A stretch of DNA of 30,209 bases from assembly GCA_947631585.1 (NCBI GenBank), contig CANRLY010000003.1:1-30209 (forward strand), in the 5' to 3' direction. The position numbers were made by a program, and so were the translations under genes. The notes beneath the pieces are model-generated. The model made no database searches. It worked only from the letters and a program-made list of their open reading frames with translations, and had not been told where the DNA came from. The DNA comes from an uncultured Clostridia bacterium (GTDB taxonomy: Bacteria > Bacillota > Clostridia > Oscillospirales > Ruminococcaceae). Below, in pieces: positions 5,914-16,800 of the stretch. The number at the start of each line of letters is the position of its first letter. Positions within the stretch are counted from its first letter, which is position 1.

Positions 5914-7497
5914 ATGAAAACAAGATCGTTGTTCAAGCGAATAATGACAAGAGCTGCTGCTCTAATGGCTGTATTTTGCGTTTCGACTGCAAACATACCG
6001 GCAGAGAGCGTTTATGCAGCACAACAATTTAATGCGGCAGTGAACGCTACGGCTAACGGTATACTGGAGATCGAAGTATACTATCGGCCCACTGATGAAA
6101 AACCTTTCCTTGTGCAGACGGGTACTGGTTTCCTTATTAATGAGACTACGCTTCTTACTTGTTCTCACGTTATCAATCTTGATGACAATGCTATCAATGT
6201 AATAGAAGATGTCTATGGCGACGAGTACGACAGCGACTATCTCAGCGTGGAAGTAGTAGCTTTGGGAGATGTTACCGAGAGAACTACCATAGTAACAGAC
6301 AGTAAGGATTACGACTACGCAATTCTTACAGTTGCTGACAACACTCTTAAAACCAAAACACCTCTTGTGCTTGGCAGCGCAAAAACAACTATCAATACTC
6401 AGGAAGTATATGCGCCTGGATTCCCGGGAGTTGTTTCAGCTAACCAAAACAACGCAGCGCATGCTCCTTTCAGCACAAAGGACGTAAGCATACAGAATGG
6501 TAAGATATCCAAGATCGATTATACTTTCAACGATGGAAATACGATGGGTGAGTTTATCCAGCACAGCGCATTGCTGAGTGATGGATACTCAGGTGGCCCT
6601 CTGGTAGATGAAAACGGTTATGTAATAGGTATAAATAAGGGAGTTGTGCAGCAGTTCAATTATGCGCTCGAGATCGATCAGGTAAGAGAAATGCTTGACA
6701 TGAAGGGCATTATATATTCTACTGGAGAAACAACTGTGCCCGATGACAGCAGCGATGTCGATAAAGAACCTGTACAAACAGAACCTGATCCTTCAGATGA
6801 TGAGGAAAGTGTTGTTCCTCCTGCACCAATCACTACCGACGCACCGACAGCTCCGGGATCAGTTGATACTGACAGCGATGACGGAAGCGAAGATGAAGAA
6901 AGCGGCGGAATTGATTCAACAATACTTATTATTGCTGCCATAGGCGGAGTAGTAGTCATACTTATAATAATTATAATAGTAGTGGCAGTTAAAGGCGGAA
7001 GCAAGAACAGTGCAGCTCCTTATTCGCCAGCACCTGTACCTCCGTACCCTTCAGCGACCCCTGCTCCTATGCAGAATCCGGCACCGTCTGTACAGCAGAT
7101 GCCTGCACCTACACCGGTATACCAGGAAACAGGAGCCGGTGAGACGACTCTGCTTAATGCCGGAGCAGGCGAGACTTCAGTGCTTGGCGGCGGAAATGTA
7201 CCTGCCGGTCGTGCTATGCTTATCAGAAAGAAAAACGGAACAAAGATCGTGATAAACAGACCTGACTTTGTTATAGGCAAAGAACGCAGCAAAGTCAACT
7301 GCTGCATAAGCAACAATGCAGTAAGCCGTCAGCACGCTAAGATCACTATCGACGGCGGAGCGTTCTTTATCACCGACCTTAATTCCAGCAACTATACATA
7401 TGTAAATGATGTTCAGATCCCTCCGTATGAACCCAGACAGCTTAACAATGGCGACATTATCAGACTTGCAGATGAGGAATTTGAATTCAGAGGATAA
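5914..7497 (+). CDS. Membrane-anchored trypsin-like serine protease with cytoplasmic FHA domain
   Basis: A 527-residue bitopic protein. Residues 1-35 are a signal peptide (basic start, hydrophobic core, SVYAA site). Residues about 45-265 form an S1/HtrA-like serine protease with likely triad His85 (LTCSHVI), Asp134 (YDYAIL) and Ser226 (DGYSGGPL). An acidic Pro-rich linker (270-332) leads to a transmembrane helix (about 336-358), a Pro/Ala-rich cytoplasmic linker, and a C-terminal FHA domain (about 448-525; SRQH at 471-474, Asn490 and Asn499). Just before the FHA domain are GETTLL (409-414) and GETSVL (419-424), candidate phospho-Thr sites. ATG 5914 follows GGAGG; the upstream in-frame TTG at 5878 has no ribosome site. 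The outside protease and inside phospho-Thr reader imply signalling across the membrane, or phosphorylation-gated recruitment to the secretion machine. Mycobacterial systems use a subtilisin-type protease (mycosin) instead. Confidence 0.88.
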   Translation: MKTRSLFKRIMTRAAALMAVFCVSTANIPAESVYAAQQFNAAVNATANGILEIEVYYRPTDEKPFLVQTGTGFLINETTLLTCSHVINLDDNAINVIEDVYGDEYDSDYLSVEVVALGDVTERTTIVTDSKDYDYAILTVADNTLKTKTPLVLGSAKTTINTQEVYAPGFPGVVSANQNNAAHAPFSTKDVSIQNGKISKIDYTFNDGNTMGEFIQHSALLSDGYSGGPLVDENGYVIGINKGVVQQFNYALEIDQVREMLDMKGIIYSTGETTVPDDSSDVDKEPVQTEPDPSDDEESVVPPAPITTDAPTAPGSVDTDSDDGSEDEESGGIDSTILIIAAIGGVVVILIIIIIVVAVKGGSKNSAAPYSPAPVPPYPSATPAPMQNPAPSVQQMPAPTPVYQETGAGETTLLNAGAGETSVLGGGNVPAGRAMLIRKKNGTKIVINRPDFVIGKERSKVNCCISNNAVSRQHAKITIDGGAFFITDLNSSNYTYVNDVQIPPYEPRQLNNGDIIRLADEEFEFRG

Positions 7498-7502
7498 GCT
7501 TT

Positions 7503-8270
7503 ATGAAGTTTATGATGTCAGTTTATACCGACATTGGTATAAAGAAAAAAACCAATCAGGATTCTGCGCTTCTTCTGGAGGCAGAGACTGAAAAGGGACA
7601 GATGCTGCTTGCTGTTCTATGCGATGGCATGGGTGGCCTTGCCAAAGGCGAGGTCGCCAGCGCAGCTCTTATCCAGGAATTTAAAAGATGGTTCAATGAG
7701 GAACTTCCTTCACTGGTATATCAGGGGCTTGACCGGCAGGCGATCTTCGATGCCTTTGGCAATATAGCTTTTGATATGAATGCCAGGATAGGCACTTATG
7801 GCATGAATGTTGGCGTAAGCCTAGGTACTACTGTAGTTGCCATGCTTTTCTTTGACGGCTGGTATTATATAATGAATGTCGGCGACTCACGGGCGTACCG
7901 TATGTCTGACAATATATGCCAGCTTACGAAGGATCAGACGTTTATCCAGCGGGAGATAGATATGGGAAGAATGACTCCTGAACAGGCAAGAGTAAGTTCT
8001 CAAAGGAATGTTTTGCTGCAATGTATCGGTGCAAGTGAAATGATAAAACCGGATTTCTATTGCGGCAAAGTATCGGAAGGGGACTGTTTTCTTCTGTGTT
8101 GCGATGGATTTCGCCATGAGATAACTCCGGAAGAATTTTACGCAAGAATGAATCCTCTGGCGCTAAAGAATGAAAATATTATGTATGATACGCTTGTGTA
8201 TTTTACCGAGCTTAATAAAAGCAGACACGAAACAGATAACATCACGGCTGTACTGGTGCGTGTCGATTAA
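7503..8270 (+). CDS. PP2C-family Ser/Thr protein phosphatase
   Basis: A 255-residue soluble PP2C (PPM) phosphatase. Metal-binding and core motifs are all present: NQD at 18-20, DGMGG at 41-45, GTT at 108-110, GDSRAY at 127-132, CDG at 200-202 and DN at 245-246. It should remove phosphate from Ser/Thr residues, most simply those modified by the two kinases of this locus. It starts 5 nt after the protease-FHA gene; ATG 7503 is taken, though ATG 7512 is possible. The arrangement phosphatase then kinase matches prpC-prkC-type pairs of Firmicutes, but this copy sits in a secretion operon rather than beside ribosome-assembly genes. Confidence 0.95.
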   Translation: MKFMMSVYTDIGIKKKTNQDSALLLEAETEKGQMLLAVLCDGMGGLAKGEVASAALIQEFKRWFNEELPSLVYQGLDRQAIFDAFGNIAFDMNARIGTYGMNVGVSLGTTVVAMLFFDGWYYIMNVGDSRAYRMSDNICQLTKDQTFIQREIDMGRMTPEQARVSSQRNVLLQCIGASEMIKPDFYCGKVSEGDCFLLCCDGFRHEITPEEFYARMNPLALKNENIMYDTLVYFTELNKSRHETDNITAVLVRVD

Positions 8271-8285
8271 GTGAGATGTTGATTT

Positions 8286-10022
8286 ATGCTTGAGATCGGT
8301 CAACTGGTTGACGGAAAATATAAGATATTAAATAAAATAGGTCAAGGCGGAATGAGCGTTGTTTATCTTGCGATGAATGAAAAGGCAAATAAACAATGGG
8401 CTATAAAAGAGGTTCGCAAAGACGGCAAGCAGGACTTTGACGTAGTAAAGCAGGGTCTGGTCGCTGAGATAGATATGCTGAAGAGACTGAATCACCCTAA
8501 TCTTCCCAGCATTATCGACATTATTGATGGAGATGGTACTTTTCTTATAGTGATGGACTATATAGAAGGTATACCTCTTGACAAAAAGCTCAAGGAGTCA
8601 GGACCTCAGGATCAGAACAGTGTTATCGAATGGTCAAAACAGCTTTGCGATGTGCTGGGATATCTTCATTCCAGAAGACCCCCGATAATCTATAGGGATA
8701 TGAAGCCGGCCAATGTAATGTTAAAACCCGACGGAAGTGTTACGCTGATAGATTTTGGTACTGCCAGAGAGTTTAAGGATACGAGCGTTGCAGATACCAC
8801 TTGTCTGGGAACAAGAGGATATGCTGCTCCGGAGCAATTCGGAGGACTTGGACAGACAGATGCCAGGACAGATATTTATTGCCTTGGCGCAACTATGTAT
8901 CACCTTATAACAGGCCATAATCCCAGTGAATATCCTTATGAGATGTATCCGATAAGGCAATGGAACCCGCTGCTGTCATCAGGTCTTGAGGAAATAATAC
9001 TAAAATGCACTCAACAGAATCCGGCAGCCAGATATCAAAGTTGCGCAGAACTGATGTATGCACTGGAACATTATCAGGAACTGGATATTGAGAATAAAAA
9101 AGTCCAGAATTTCAAGTGGAAAATATTTTTATCATCAGTTATTATAGCAGCTGTTATGGGAGCCGGAGCGGTTACTTTTTCTTTGCTTGAATCCCATGAA
9201 ACTGCCGAAACATATGAATCATATGTTATAAATGCCAAAAATCAAGCTACAGCTGGCGAGGCGTTTGATTCCTTTTCAAAGGCTATAGCTTTGAGTCCTG
9301 ATAATAAAGAAGCATATAACAAGATGCTGGATTATGTAATGGACGACACAATTTTTTCCGAGGACGAAAGCAAATATGTTACCGAACTGACCAGTAATCT
9401 TGACGAATTCAGAAAAAAAGCTCCTGATGACTATGCTGATTTTTGTTATGACCTGGGAATAAATTATTATTTTTGTTATGATTCCCAAAATGAGATGGAA
9501 GGTCCTAAAAAATCAGCCAGATGGTTTGAAGAAGCGTTGGGCGTTGACGGGTTTAGTAAAAATGATCAGAACAAATATACCCGTGCTAAGATAATGCACA
9601 CTATGGCTGTCAATTCCTCTGGTGAAAAATGGGGCAGACTGGACAACCAGGGAAACGTTGATCCGGAAACGAGTTATGAATCATATTGGAACGACATTGA
9701 AACACTTACATCAATGGATCTTGCAGATACGGAGAACGTAACGGTTGCTTTGCTTATAAATCAGAATTTTGCAAATGCGATATTGAGCAACGCTAATGAA
9801 TTTGCAAAGGTGAAAGGTCTTGACAAGGAGACTGTAAAAGCGAAGCTTGAAGATATGAAAGCCAAGCTCAGTATTGAAAATCTTAGCCGTTATCCGACAT
9901 ATTATGCTGAAACGCATGACGGGAAAATACGAGAGGTAAACGCTGATATTGATAAAGCTATGGATGCGGTAGAACAGGCGTTCAACACAAAAAGGCAACC
10001 GGCAGAGGAGGTAGAGCAATAA
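8286..10022 (+). CDS. Transmembrane Ser/Thr protein kinase with extracellular tail
   Basis: 578 residues. The N-terminal cytoplasmic kinase domain (about 10-265) has the Gly loop GQGGMSVVY, Lys41, catalytic YRDMKPAN (Asp138, Asn143), DFG (156-158), activation-loop Thr171-Thr172, and APEQ (181-184); it should be active. One transmembrane helix (about 279-301) is followed by a 277-residue extracellular part with a TPR-like helical pair (AFDSFSKAIALSPDNKEAYN) and no PASTA repeats, unlike PrkC/PknB. Expected substrates are the Thr motifs of the neighbouring FHA-linked proteins. The gene lies 15 nt after the phosphatase and its stop overlaps the next ATG by one base. Topology (inside kinase fold, one helix, outside domain) resembles EssB/YukC, the pseudokinase component of T7SSb. 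Confidence 0.94.
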   Translation: MLEIGQLVDGKYKILNKIGQGGMSVVYLAMNEKANKQWAIKEVRKDGKQDFDVVKQGLVAEIDMLKRLNHPNLPSIIDIIDGDGTFLIVMDYIEGIPLDKKLKESGPQDQNSVIEWSKQLCDVLGYLHSRRPPIIYRDMKPANVMLKPDGSVTLIDFGTAREFKDTSVADTTCLGTRGYAAPEQFGGLGQTDARTDIYCLGATMYHLITGHNPSEYPYEMYPIRQWNPLLSSGLEEIILKCTQQNPAARYQSCAELMYALEHYQELDIENKKVQNFKWKIFLSSVIIAAVMGAGAVTFSLLESHETAETYESYVINAKNQATAGEAFDSFSKAIALSPDNKEAYNKMLDYVMDDTIFSEDESKYVTELTSNLDEFRKKAPDDYADFCYDLGINYYFCYDSQNEMEGPKKSARWFEEALGVDGFSKNDQNKYTRAKIMHTMAVNSSGEKWGRLDNQGNVDPETSYESYWNDIETLTSMDLADTENVTVALLINQNFANAILSNANEFAKVKGLDKETVKAKLEDMKAKLSIENLSRYPTYYAETHDGKIREVNADIDKAMDAVEQAFNTKRQPAEEVEQ

Positions 10023-10795
10023 TGAGTTCCGAATCTCTGATATCCTTTTATCACACTGGATTTGTGATCTGCTTATCATTTTGCATACTGTTCTTAATAA
10101 TATCTGTTGTGTTGTTTTTCACATTCAGGATCAGAGCGATATTTAACATACGAACAGGAAGAGCTCAGAAAAAGAAAATAGAGGAAATGACCGCACAGAA
10201 CAATCTTACCGGAAGACTTATCAACAGCAGTGCGGCATCGGCGAGCAGCACGCCGTCTATGACTCTTTCAACAAAACTTAATAATATTCGTTCAAGAGGA
10301 GTTGCATCAGTTGCGCCAACGTCCATGCAGAGGATTACTTCCGGCATGACATCGTCCGGCAGCGCTGGTGCTGCGCCTGTTGCAGGACCTGTCACGAATA
10401 TAAATGAGGGTGCTGACCAGACTACGCTTCTCAGCACAAAAGAGTATGTTCCGGCAGGAACTATAAGCACACCGGGAAAAACAAAAGTTTCAACTAAATC
10501 GACCAAAGCGATCCCTGCAAAAGCAGATCCGACCGTGAAAGCTGAGATACCGGCGAGCAGACCTGTTGAAAGACCACAGAATGACAATGGGGACAAAGCA
10601 GTAAAAATTAACAGCATTACCGAGAATGGTTCAGCACCGGTGAAGTTTGAGATAGGCGATGGGCAGACGACCAGGCTGTCTCCCGATATGATGCCGGGAA
10701 CTTCGCCTGAAATGTCGGCTTCACCAGTTGCCGGAAAGTTCATTGTAAAACGTGAAGTAATGCTGATACATACAACAGAATCTATAGATGTCTGA
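10022..10795 (+). CDS. One-helix membrane protein with disordered tail and FHA-ligand-like motifs
   Basis: A 257-residue protein that I do not recognise. Residues about 11-38 form a single transmembrane helix; the rest is basic at first, then low-complexity Ser/Thr/Ala/Pro and probably disordered in the cytoplasm. Two short motifs stand out: DQTTLL (near residue 138) and GQTTRLS (near 217). They resemble the ETTLL/ETSVL pair in the protease-FHA protein and the ETTSVF-type phospho-Thr sites that FHA proteins such as GarA use. The start codon overlaps the kinase stop (TAATG), so the two are translationally coupled. A plausible role is a phosphorylated scaffold that docks FHA domains of the protease or EssC; this is inference. 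Confidence 0.7.
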   Translation: MSSESLISFYHTGFVICLSFCILFLIISVVLFFTFRIRAIFNIRTGRAQKKKIEEMTAQNNLTGRLINSSAASASSTPSMTLSTKLNNIRSRGVASVAPTSMQRITSGMTSSGSAGAAPVAGPVTNINEGADQTTLLSTKEYVPAGTISTPGKTKVSTKSTKAIPAKADPTVKAEIPASRPVERPQNDNGDKAVKINSITENGSAPVKFEIGDGQTTRLSPDMMPGTSPEMSASPVAGKFIVKREVMLIHTTESIDV

Positions 10796-10811
10796 TACGA
10801 ATGATTCGTAT
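10795..10811. promoter_or_regulatory. 17-bp palindrome between genes
   Basis: ATACGAATGATTCGTAT is a perfect palindrome (8-bp arms, one central base) beginning at the last base of the preceding stop codon, in the 45-nt gap before the giant surface-protein gene. As RNA it could form a 6-bp stem with a 5-nt loop; there is no U-tract. It may be a protein-binding site or an mRNA processing or stability hairpin. Confidence 0.35.
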
Positions 10812-10840
10812 TTACATAGTACAGAAAGGAAGAATAGTTG

Positions 10841-13800
10841 ATGAAAAACAAGAAGAAAACTATTTCAGAGAGAATATTGTCAGCTGCAATGGCGTTAGTG
10901 CTTACAGTTACAAGCTTCTCTGCAAGCTTTATGGCAAGCTTCGATCTCAATGTTGTCAACGCTCAGGACAGTGATACTGTAGTTTGTCCGCATGATGAAA
11001 CGGCTCCGGCTTTTACGCTGACATTTACAGCTGAATCAACTACTGAGGGAGGAATTCAGATAAAGGTATCTGAATGGGACGGCACTGATACCCTTTCGCT
11101 TACTGACGGCGAGGGAAAGCCCGTTGAAGCAGAAAGCATTGTTACTGCCGGCGATACCATAACGCCTGCCTTTGTCAATGATGACGATATATATCTGTAT
11201 GACGAACCTTCAAGTGTCCCGGTTCCTGATACTCTTACATCAGATGGAAATACTGAGACTGTTCAGGTGACACTTTCGTATAAGAACTATTATGATACTA
11301 TCAATTCGAGTCTGAGCAGTTATGCCGAGATAGAATCAGCAAAGACTGGAATTGTCCATCAAGGGGATACTATTAAAATATCTCCTGAATTTGGATATAC
11401 TATTAGCTATAATGATACTGAATATTCTTATGGCGATGACGCATTCATAACTTATGATGCCAGCAAAGTATTTGAGACAAGTGAAGAAACAGTTGTAACT
11501 TTTGCAGAAGACAAAGTTAGCAATTTTATCTCTGTGAACAAGACCACAGGCGCTCTTTCGGGTCAGACGGTCACTATAACGGTGAACGAAGACTACAGAA
11601 TACCTGCCGAGGCGATCACTGTCACATACGATGGCAATACTTCAACGCTCACAGAAGGTTCCGGAAACACCTTTACCTTTACATTCCCAAGTAATGAGAA
11701 TGTAGTAATCAGTCTTGATTATGAAAAGATCGAGTATAAGATAAAAACGGAAGATAACTCTGATGGCAAAGTAACCCTTTCAACTGAGCCCACCGATTAC
11801 TGTGCAAAAGGCACAGAGGTAACTATAACTGCAACCACTGTTGCGGGCTACAAGCTTGCAGAAGGCGATATAACTGTTACCGCTACAAACGGTGATAACG
11901 TAGAAGTTTCCGGAAACGATGGAACTTATACGTTCACCATGCCCGAAAGCCCGGTAACTATATCTGTAGGTGCAAGCCTTTACAAGGTGTCTGTTGGAAC
12001 GCAGAGCAATGCTGCTGTCAATTTGACATCTGATGAATATGCTGCAAAAGATTCCACGGTAACTTTCACTGCAACCGCGGATGAAGGATACGCACTTGCA
12101 GAGGGCGATGTAACTGTTACCGCTACTAATGATAAAAATAAAACTGTAACAGTTGAAAAAATCGGAACTGATGGCGAGTATAAGTTCACAATGCCTGACT
12201 ACCCGGTAACTATATCTGCAAAAGCAAGCCTTTGCAAGGTGTCTGTAGGAAATCAGAGCAATGCTACTATCTCATTGACATCAAATGAATATGTTACAAG
12301 CGGCGACAAGGTAACTTTCACTGTAACCACGGATAACGGATATGAACTTGCAAAAGGCGATGTAACTTATACTAATGATAACGGTGAAGATGTAGAAGTC
12401 GCCGGAAGCAATGGAACTTACACGTTCACAATGCCTGATTACCCGGTAACGATATCTGCCAAAGCCACATTGATAACAGATTGTGTCCTGACAGTTAATG
12501 ATGACTTTGCTCAGTATGTTTCAGTCACAACTCCTGATGATAGCAAGCTGGCTACATACACTGTAGAAGTAAAAGGTCTTCCTGAAGGTATTTTTGTTGA
12601 TGAAGTATCATTCGGAACAGAAAAAACTTTTAAAGGTCAAGATGGCGTAGAAAGTTACACTTATACGTTTGAAGATCTGCATGAAAAGCCGCAAATTACT
12701 GTAACTTTTAAGGTGAAAGTAGATCTTAAAGTATTAGCAGGAAACGGAACAATAAACTTTATAAATGATTTTGACGAATTCGTAAGTTACAAGAAAGATA
12801 ATTATACAGTAACAATAACTGCAAAACCTGCTGAGGGATATCATATTTCCGGACTTACTGATAACGAAACAGATGTTTTAAATAGTATTTTTGATGATCA
12901 AGATCAGCCGATCAGTTTTACTGATCCGAGAATTCTTGCAGATAATGAATATCATTATATAGTATCTGACTTCTCAACGCCGCATGATATTGAAATTACG
13001 TTTTCTGAGATAGCATATGATGTTGAAATTGTGCCGACGCCGACAGGAGAGGGAACTGTAACCAAAGATTTTGAAACTCCAGTGTCATATTTTGAAAGAG
13101 AAAAAACGCACGAAATAACCTTTACACCCGATGATGCAGATCATTACATAAGCAAAGTGACGATCAGTACAAAAGAGATAAACGGTGAAAACTGGGAAAA
13201 TGAAACAGACGTTACAGATGAATTAAAATATTATGATGAAGATAATGATGATGGCTCGGCGACTATTAACATTACAGATTTAGTCGGCGGTACGATCGAA
13301 ACCGATGTAAAAGTCAATGTAACATTTGCCACGGTGCAGGAAGACTTAACTGTTGATACTAAATTAGTAAAAGGAAATATAGCAGAAAGCGCTGAAAATA
13401 ATACATTTTTTGTTACTTCCGACACGCAAGTATCATTTACAGTTACAGTTCCAAATGATGAAGTCATAGATGCGTACTTCTGTCATGTTGCTGAAAATAC
13501 AGAAACTGTCAAAACTCCGGTTTATACATCTGAACTGGATACAGTGACTATTAAATCTACTTGTTATGTCATAATATATGCAAGAACAGGTAATATTGTC
13601 AGAAAAGCAGTGCTGCACTTTGTTGTTGATGATGTTGCGCCTCAGCTTACTGTAACCAAGACCGGAACACTGGCAGACGCCAGAACAACTCCCGATAATA
13701 TCGGCGTTGACACGTTCCTCTTTAATACTGTACTCACAGTTGAAGCGACTGAGGTCTCTGAAGCGGGAGCAGCTAAGTCAGGCTTAGACAGGATCACATA

Positions 13801-16800
13801 TTCTATTGACGGCAATGAAGTTGATCTTGCAGAAGATAGCAAAATATATTATAACGGTAACGAAATCGGAACGATAGCGGCAAGCGGCAGCCTGACATAT
13901 GTTATCACTATTGACAAGGACTTTTCGGGTACTATTAAGTTTACTGCTTACGATAATGTTTTGAACAAAACATCAGAAGAAGTTGTTGTAAAGAACGATG
14001 TTACCATGCCTGAACTGACTGTATCAAAGAAAGGAAAACTGGCAGATGAACCGGATCTGAAAAATATCGATAATGCTGCTGATACATTCCTTAACAAAAC
14101 TGTTATCACAGTGGAAGCTAAAGAAACTCCTGAAGCGGTTAATGCTAAGTCGGGTTTAAACAAGATCACATATTATATAAATGATGAGGAAGTTGATCTT
14201 GCAGATAATAGCGTAATTGAATTTAACGGCAAAGAAATCGGAACGATAACGGCAGAGGACAGCGAAGAAAGCGGTACTTTGAAATATGTTGTCACTATTG
14301 ATAAGAACTTTACCGGTACTATTCAGTTTACAGCTTACGATAATGTTTTGAACACCAACTCAGATAAAGTTGTTGTTAAGAACGATATTACCAAGCCTAA
14401 AATAACAACAAAAGATTCTAATAAAAATGAGACTTTAAAGGTATTAGATGCTAACGGTAATTCTTCAGAGCAGACATCGAATCCTGATCTGTTCAAGGAC
14501 AAGGAACAAGCTCCGTCAGTAGGTTACAAAACTTCGTTTTCTGTAACTACATTTGATCCTAACGAAAATAATTATAATAATGAAACATTCACAGTTCCGT
14601 CAAATGTAAAACTTGTTGAATACAGCTTTAAGGGAGTAAATTCCAAGGGAGAAGAAGTTTCTTCCGACTATGAGAAGTTACCGCTGAAAGCAGAAAATAA
14701 AGAAAATGCAGAAAATAAAGAAAATGTAGAAGTTTTGATCTCTGAGAAAAAAGACGGAGGAGAAACTTTTGGCAAGATCAATCTTGAGGTTGGAGATGCT
14801 AAAGATAATCAGGATCAAACGTATACTTATAATGTAAGCTTTGGCAACCAGGGCGACAGCGATTTCATAGGAACTATATATTTCTACAGCAAGGATAATG
14901 CCGGAAACAGAACTGAAGAATTAGAAGTAAATGTTCACAATATAACATCAGTGCCCTCGGTTACTATCAACAACAAAAACGAGGAAAAAACATGGAAGCG
15001 CACTACTGTTATCGATGTTGATGCGTTTACCAACACGAACGATACTGATACCACTATTGCTGATATGCAGTACAGCTTTGGTAATAATACGTGGGAAACA
15101 GTTGAAAATAATACAGAAGAAGGCATATCGTTTAACGGAGCTTTAATAGGCAATGCGCGCCGTGAAGGCGATAACCTCACCATTACCGTTGATGATAACT
15201 ACAGAGGAATTATTTATTTCAGAGCTATCAACAACTTGGGAACTATAAGCGAAGAAGCTTCTTACACTGTACAAAATGATGCGTCATCTCCTTTTATCTC
15301 CGATGTAAAAGTGACAAAAGCTGATAATGCAGCTGCAGAGGACAAACAGCCCCGATCGCTGCTGTTTGGTCTGTTCAACAACAGATCCGTTAAAGTGAGC
15401 GCCACTGTTACTGATCTTATCAGCGGAAACAGGCTGAACAATGTGAACAATGATTTATACGACCTGAATGCTTCGGGAACAGTTGCTGTATATTTGTATG
15501 ACGGAACAGATCTCATAGGTGAAATGAAACGTATTGATAATAGCAGCGAATATGTTCTGGAAATACCGCTGAACAGGCATTACACAAACATACATTTTGT
15601 TGCAGATGACGCTGTTGGCAACCGCATAGGCAATGTCGACAACAATTCTGAGCAGTCTTTAGGCGGATTGATGAATTTGAAACACAGCCGCATCATGACA
15701 GAAAATACAAAGTCTACAATAGACATTGATGCGCAGAATATGAAAAACTTTGTTACAGTTGGCGGTCTGAACTGGGTAAGCGATACATTTAAATATGTTG
15801 TTGACATCAATGATGTAAATTCCGGAATAAACAACATAGGTATAGACATCAGCAACACGAGCGGTCAGAAGAGCGTGGAGCAGTTTGTTAAAGACAGTTT
15901 CGACCTCAGCAAAGGAAATAAAGAAACTAATTCATGGAGCAGAGAATATAGTATTTCCGGTGAAGGAGAAAACTATATTAATGTTGCTGTAGAGGACAAC
16001 GCATACAATACCGTTTCTGATTTCGGAAAAATTTACATTGATAAGACTGCACCTGTAGTAACCGGCTTTGAATTTACAGAACCCGGCAACAAGGAAAGCG
16101 ACAGCGACAGCGATCCTAATATAGGGGTAAAAACAACTTCTTACGGATTCTATTTCAGCAAGACTACAGATGTAAGAGTATTTGTAAAAGATGATATCAA
16201 CTCGTCTTCCATCGGAAGCATAGCCTTCTACAAGATCCCCGAAGGTGAAAACACCAGAACCGATGTCATAACCATAGATGTATCAGATTCTAACGCAGGA
16301 AACTGGAGAGACGGTTATACCGCATCAGCGGTGTTTACAGTTGAAGCAGGATTCAAGGGTCAGATATATGCTGTGGTTACCGACCGTGTAAACAACTCTT
16401 CTGAGACCGGAAACGATCAGACTAATGCTCATCCTGACGGAACGATCGTTGAAACTCAGGAGGCACACGATAATACTGCGATTATCGGATTTGACAGACA
16501 GACTACCACCATGAAGGACATAAACGGACTCGACCTTTATGCCGCAGATCAGAATGTGATCGTATCGGTTTCTGACCCTATTTCCGGTATCAAGACTGTT
16601 GAGTGGACTGTTGAGAATTCAATAGATGGAGTTACCCAGAGCGGAGTTCTTGAAATTGACAATAGTGGAACAATGACCGGTGACGGCGATTGGGAAGCAA
16701 AACTCTATGACAACAACCTTGTTACAAGCATAAACAAGACGCTTAATATCAATGAGAACAGAAACAGTATCAAAATAACTGTTAAGCTTACTGACCGTGC

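Noticed and set aside
10165..10959. Minus-strand ORF of 264 codons opposite the one-helix protein and the start of the surface gene
   Set aside because: Low-complexity antisense frame produced by biased composition; it spans two coupled + genes and their intergenic gap.
11735..12472. CRISPR-like repeat array
   Set aside because: Repeats are about 240-250 bp, in frame, diverged and coding; there are no short identical repeats with unique spacers and no cas genes.
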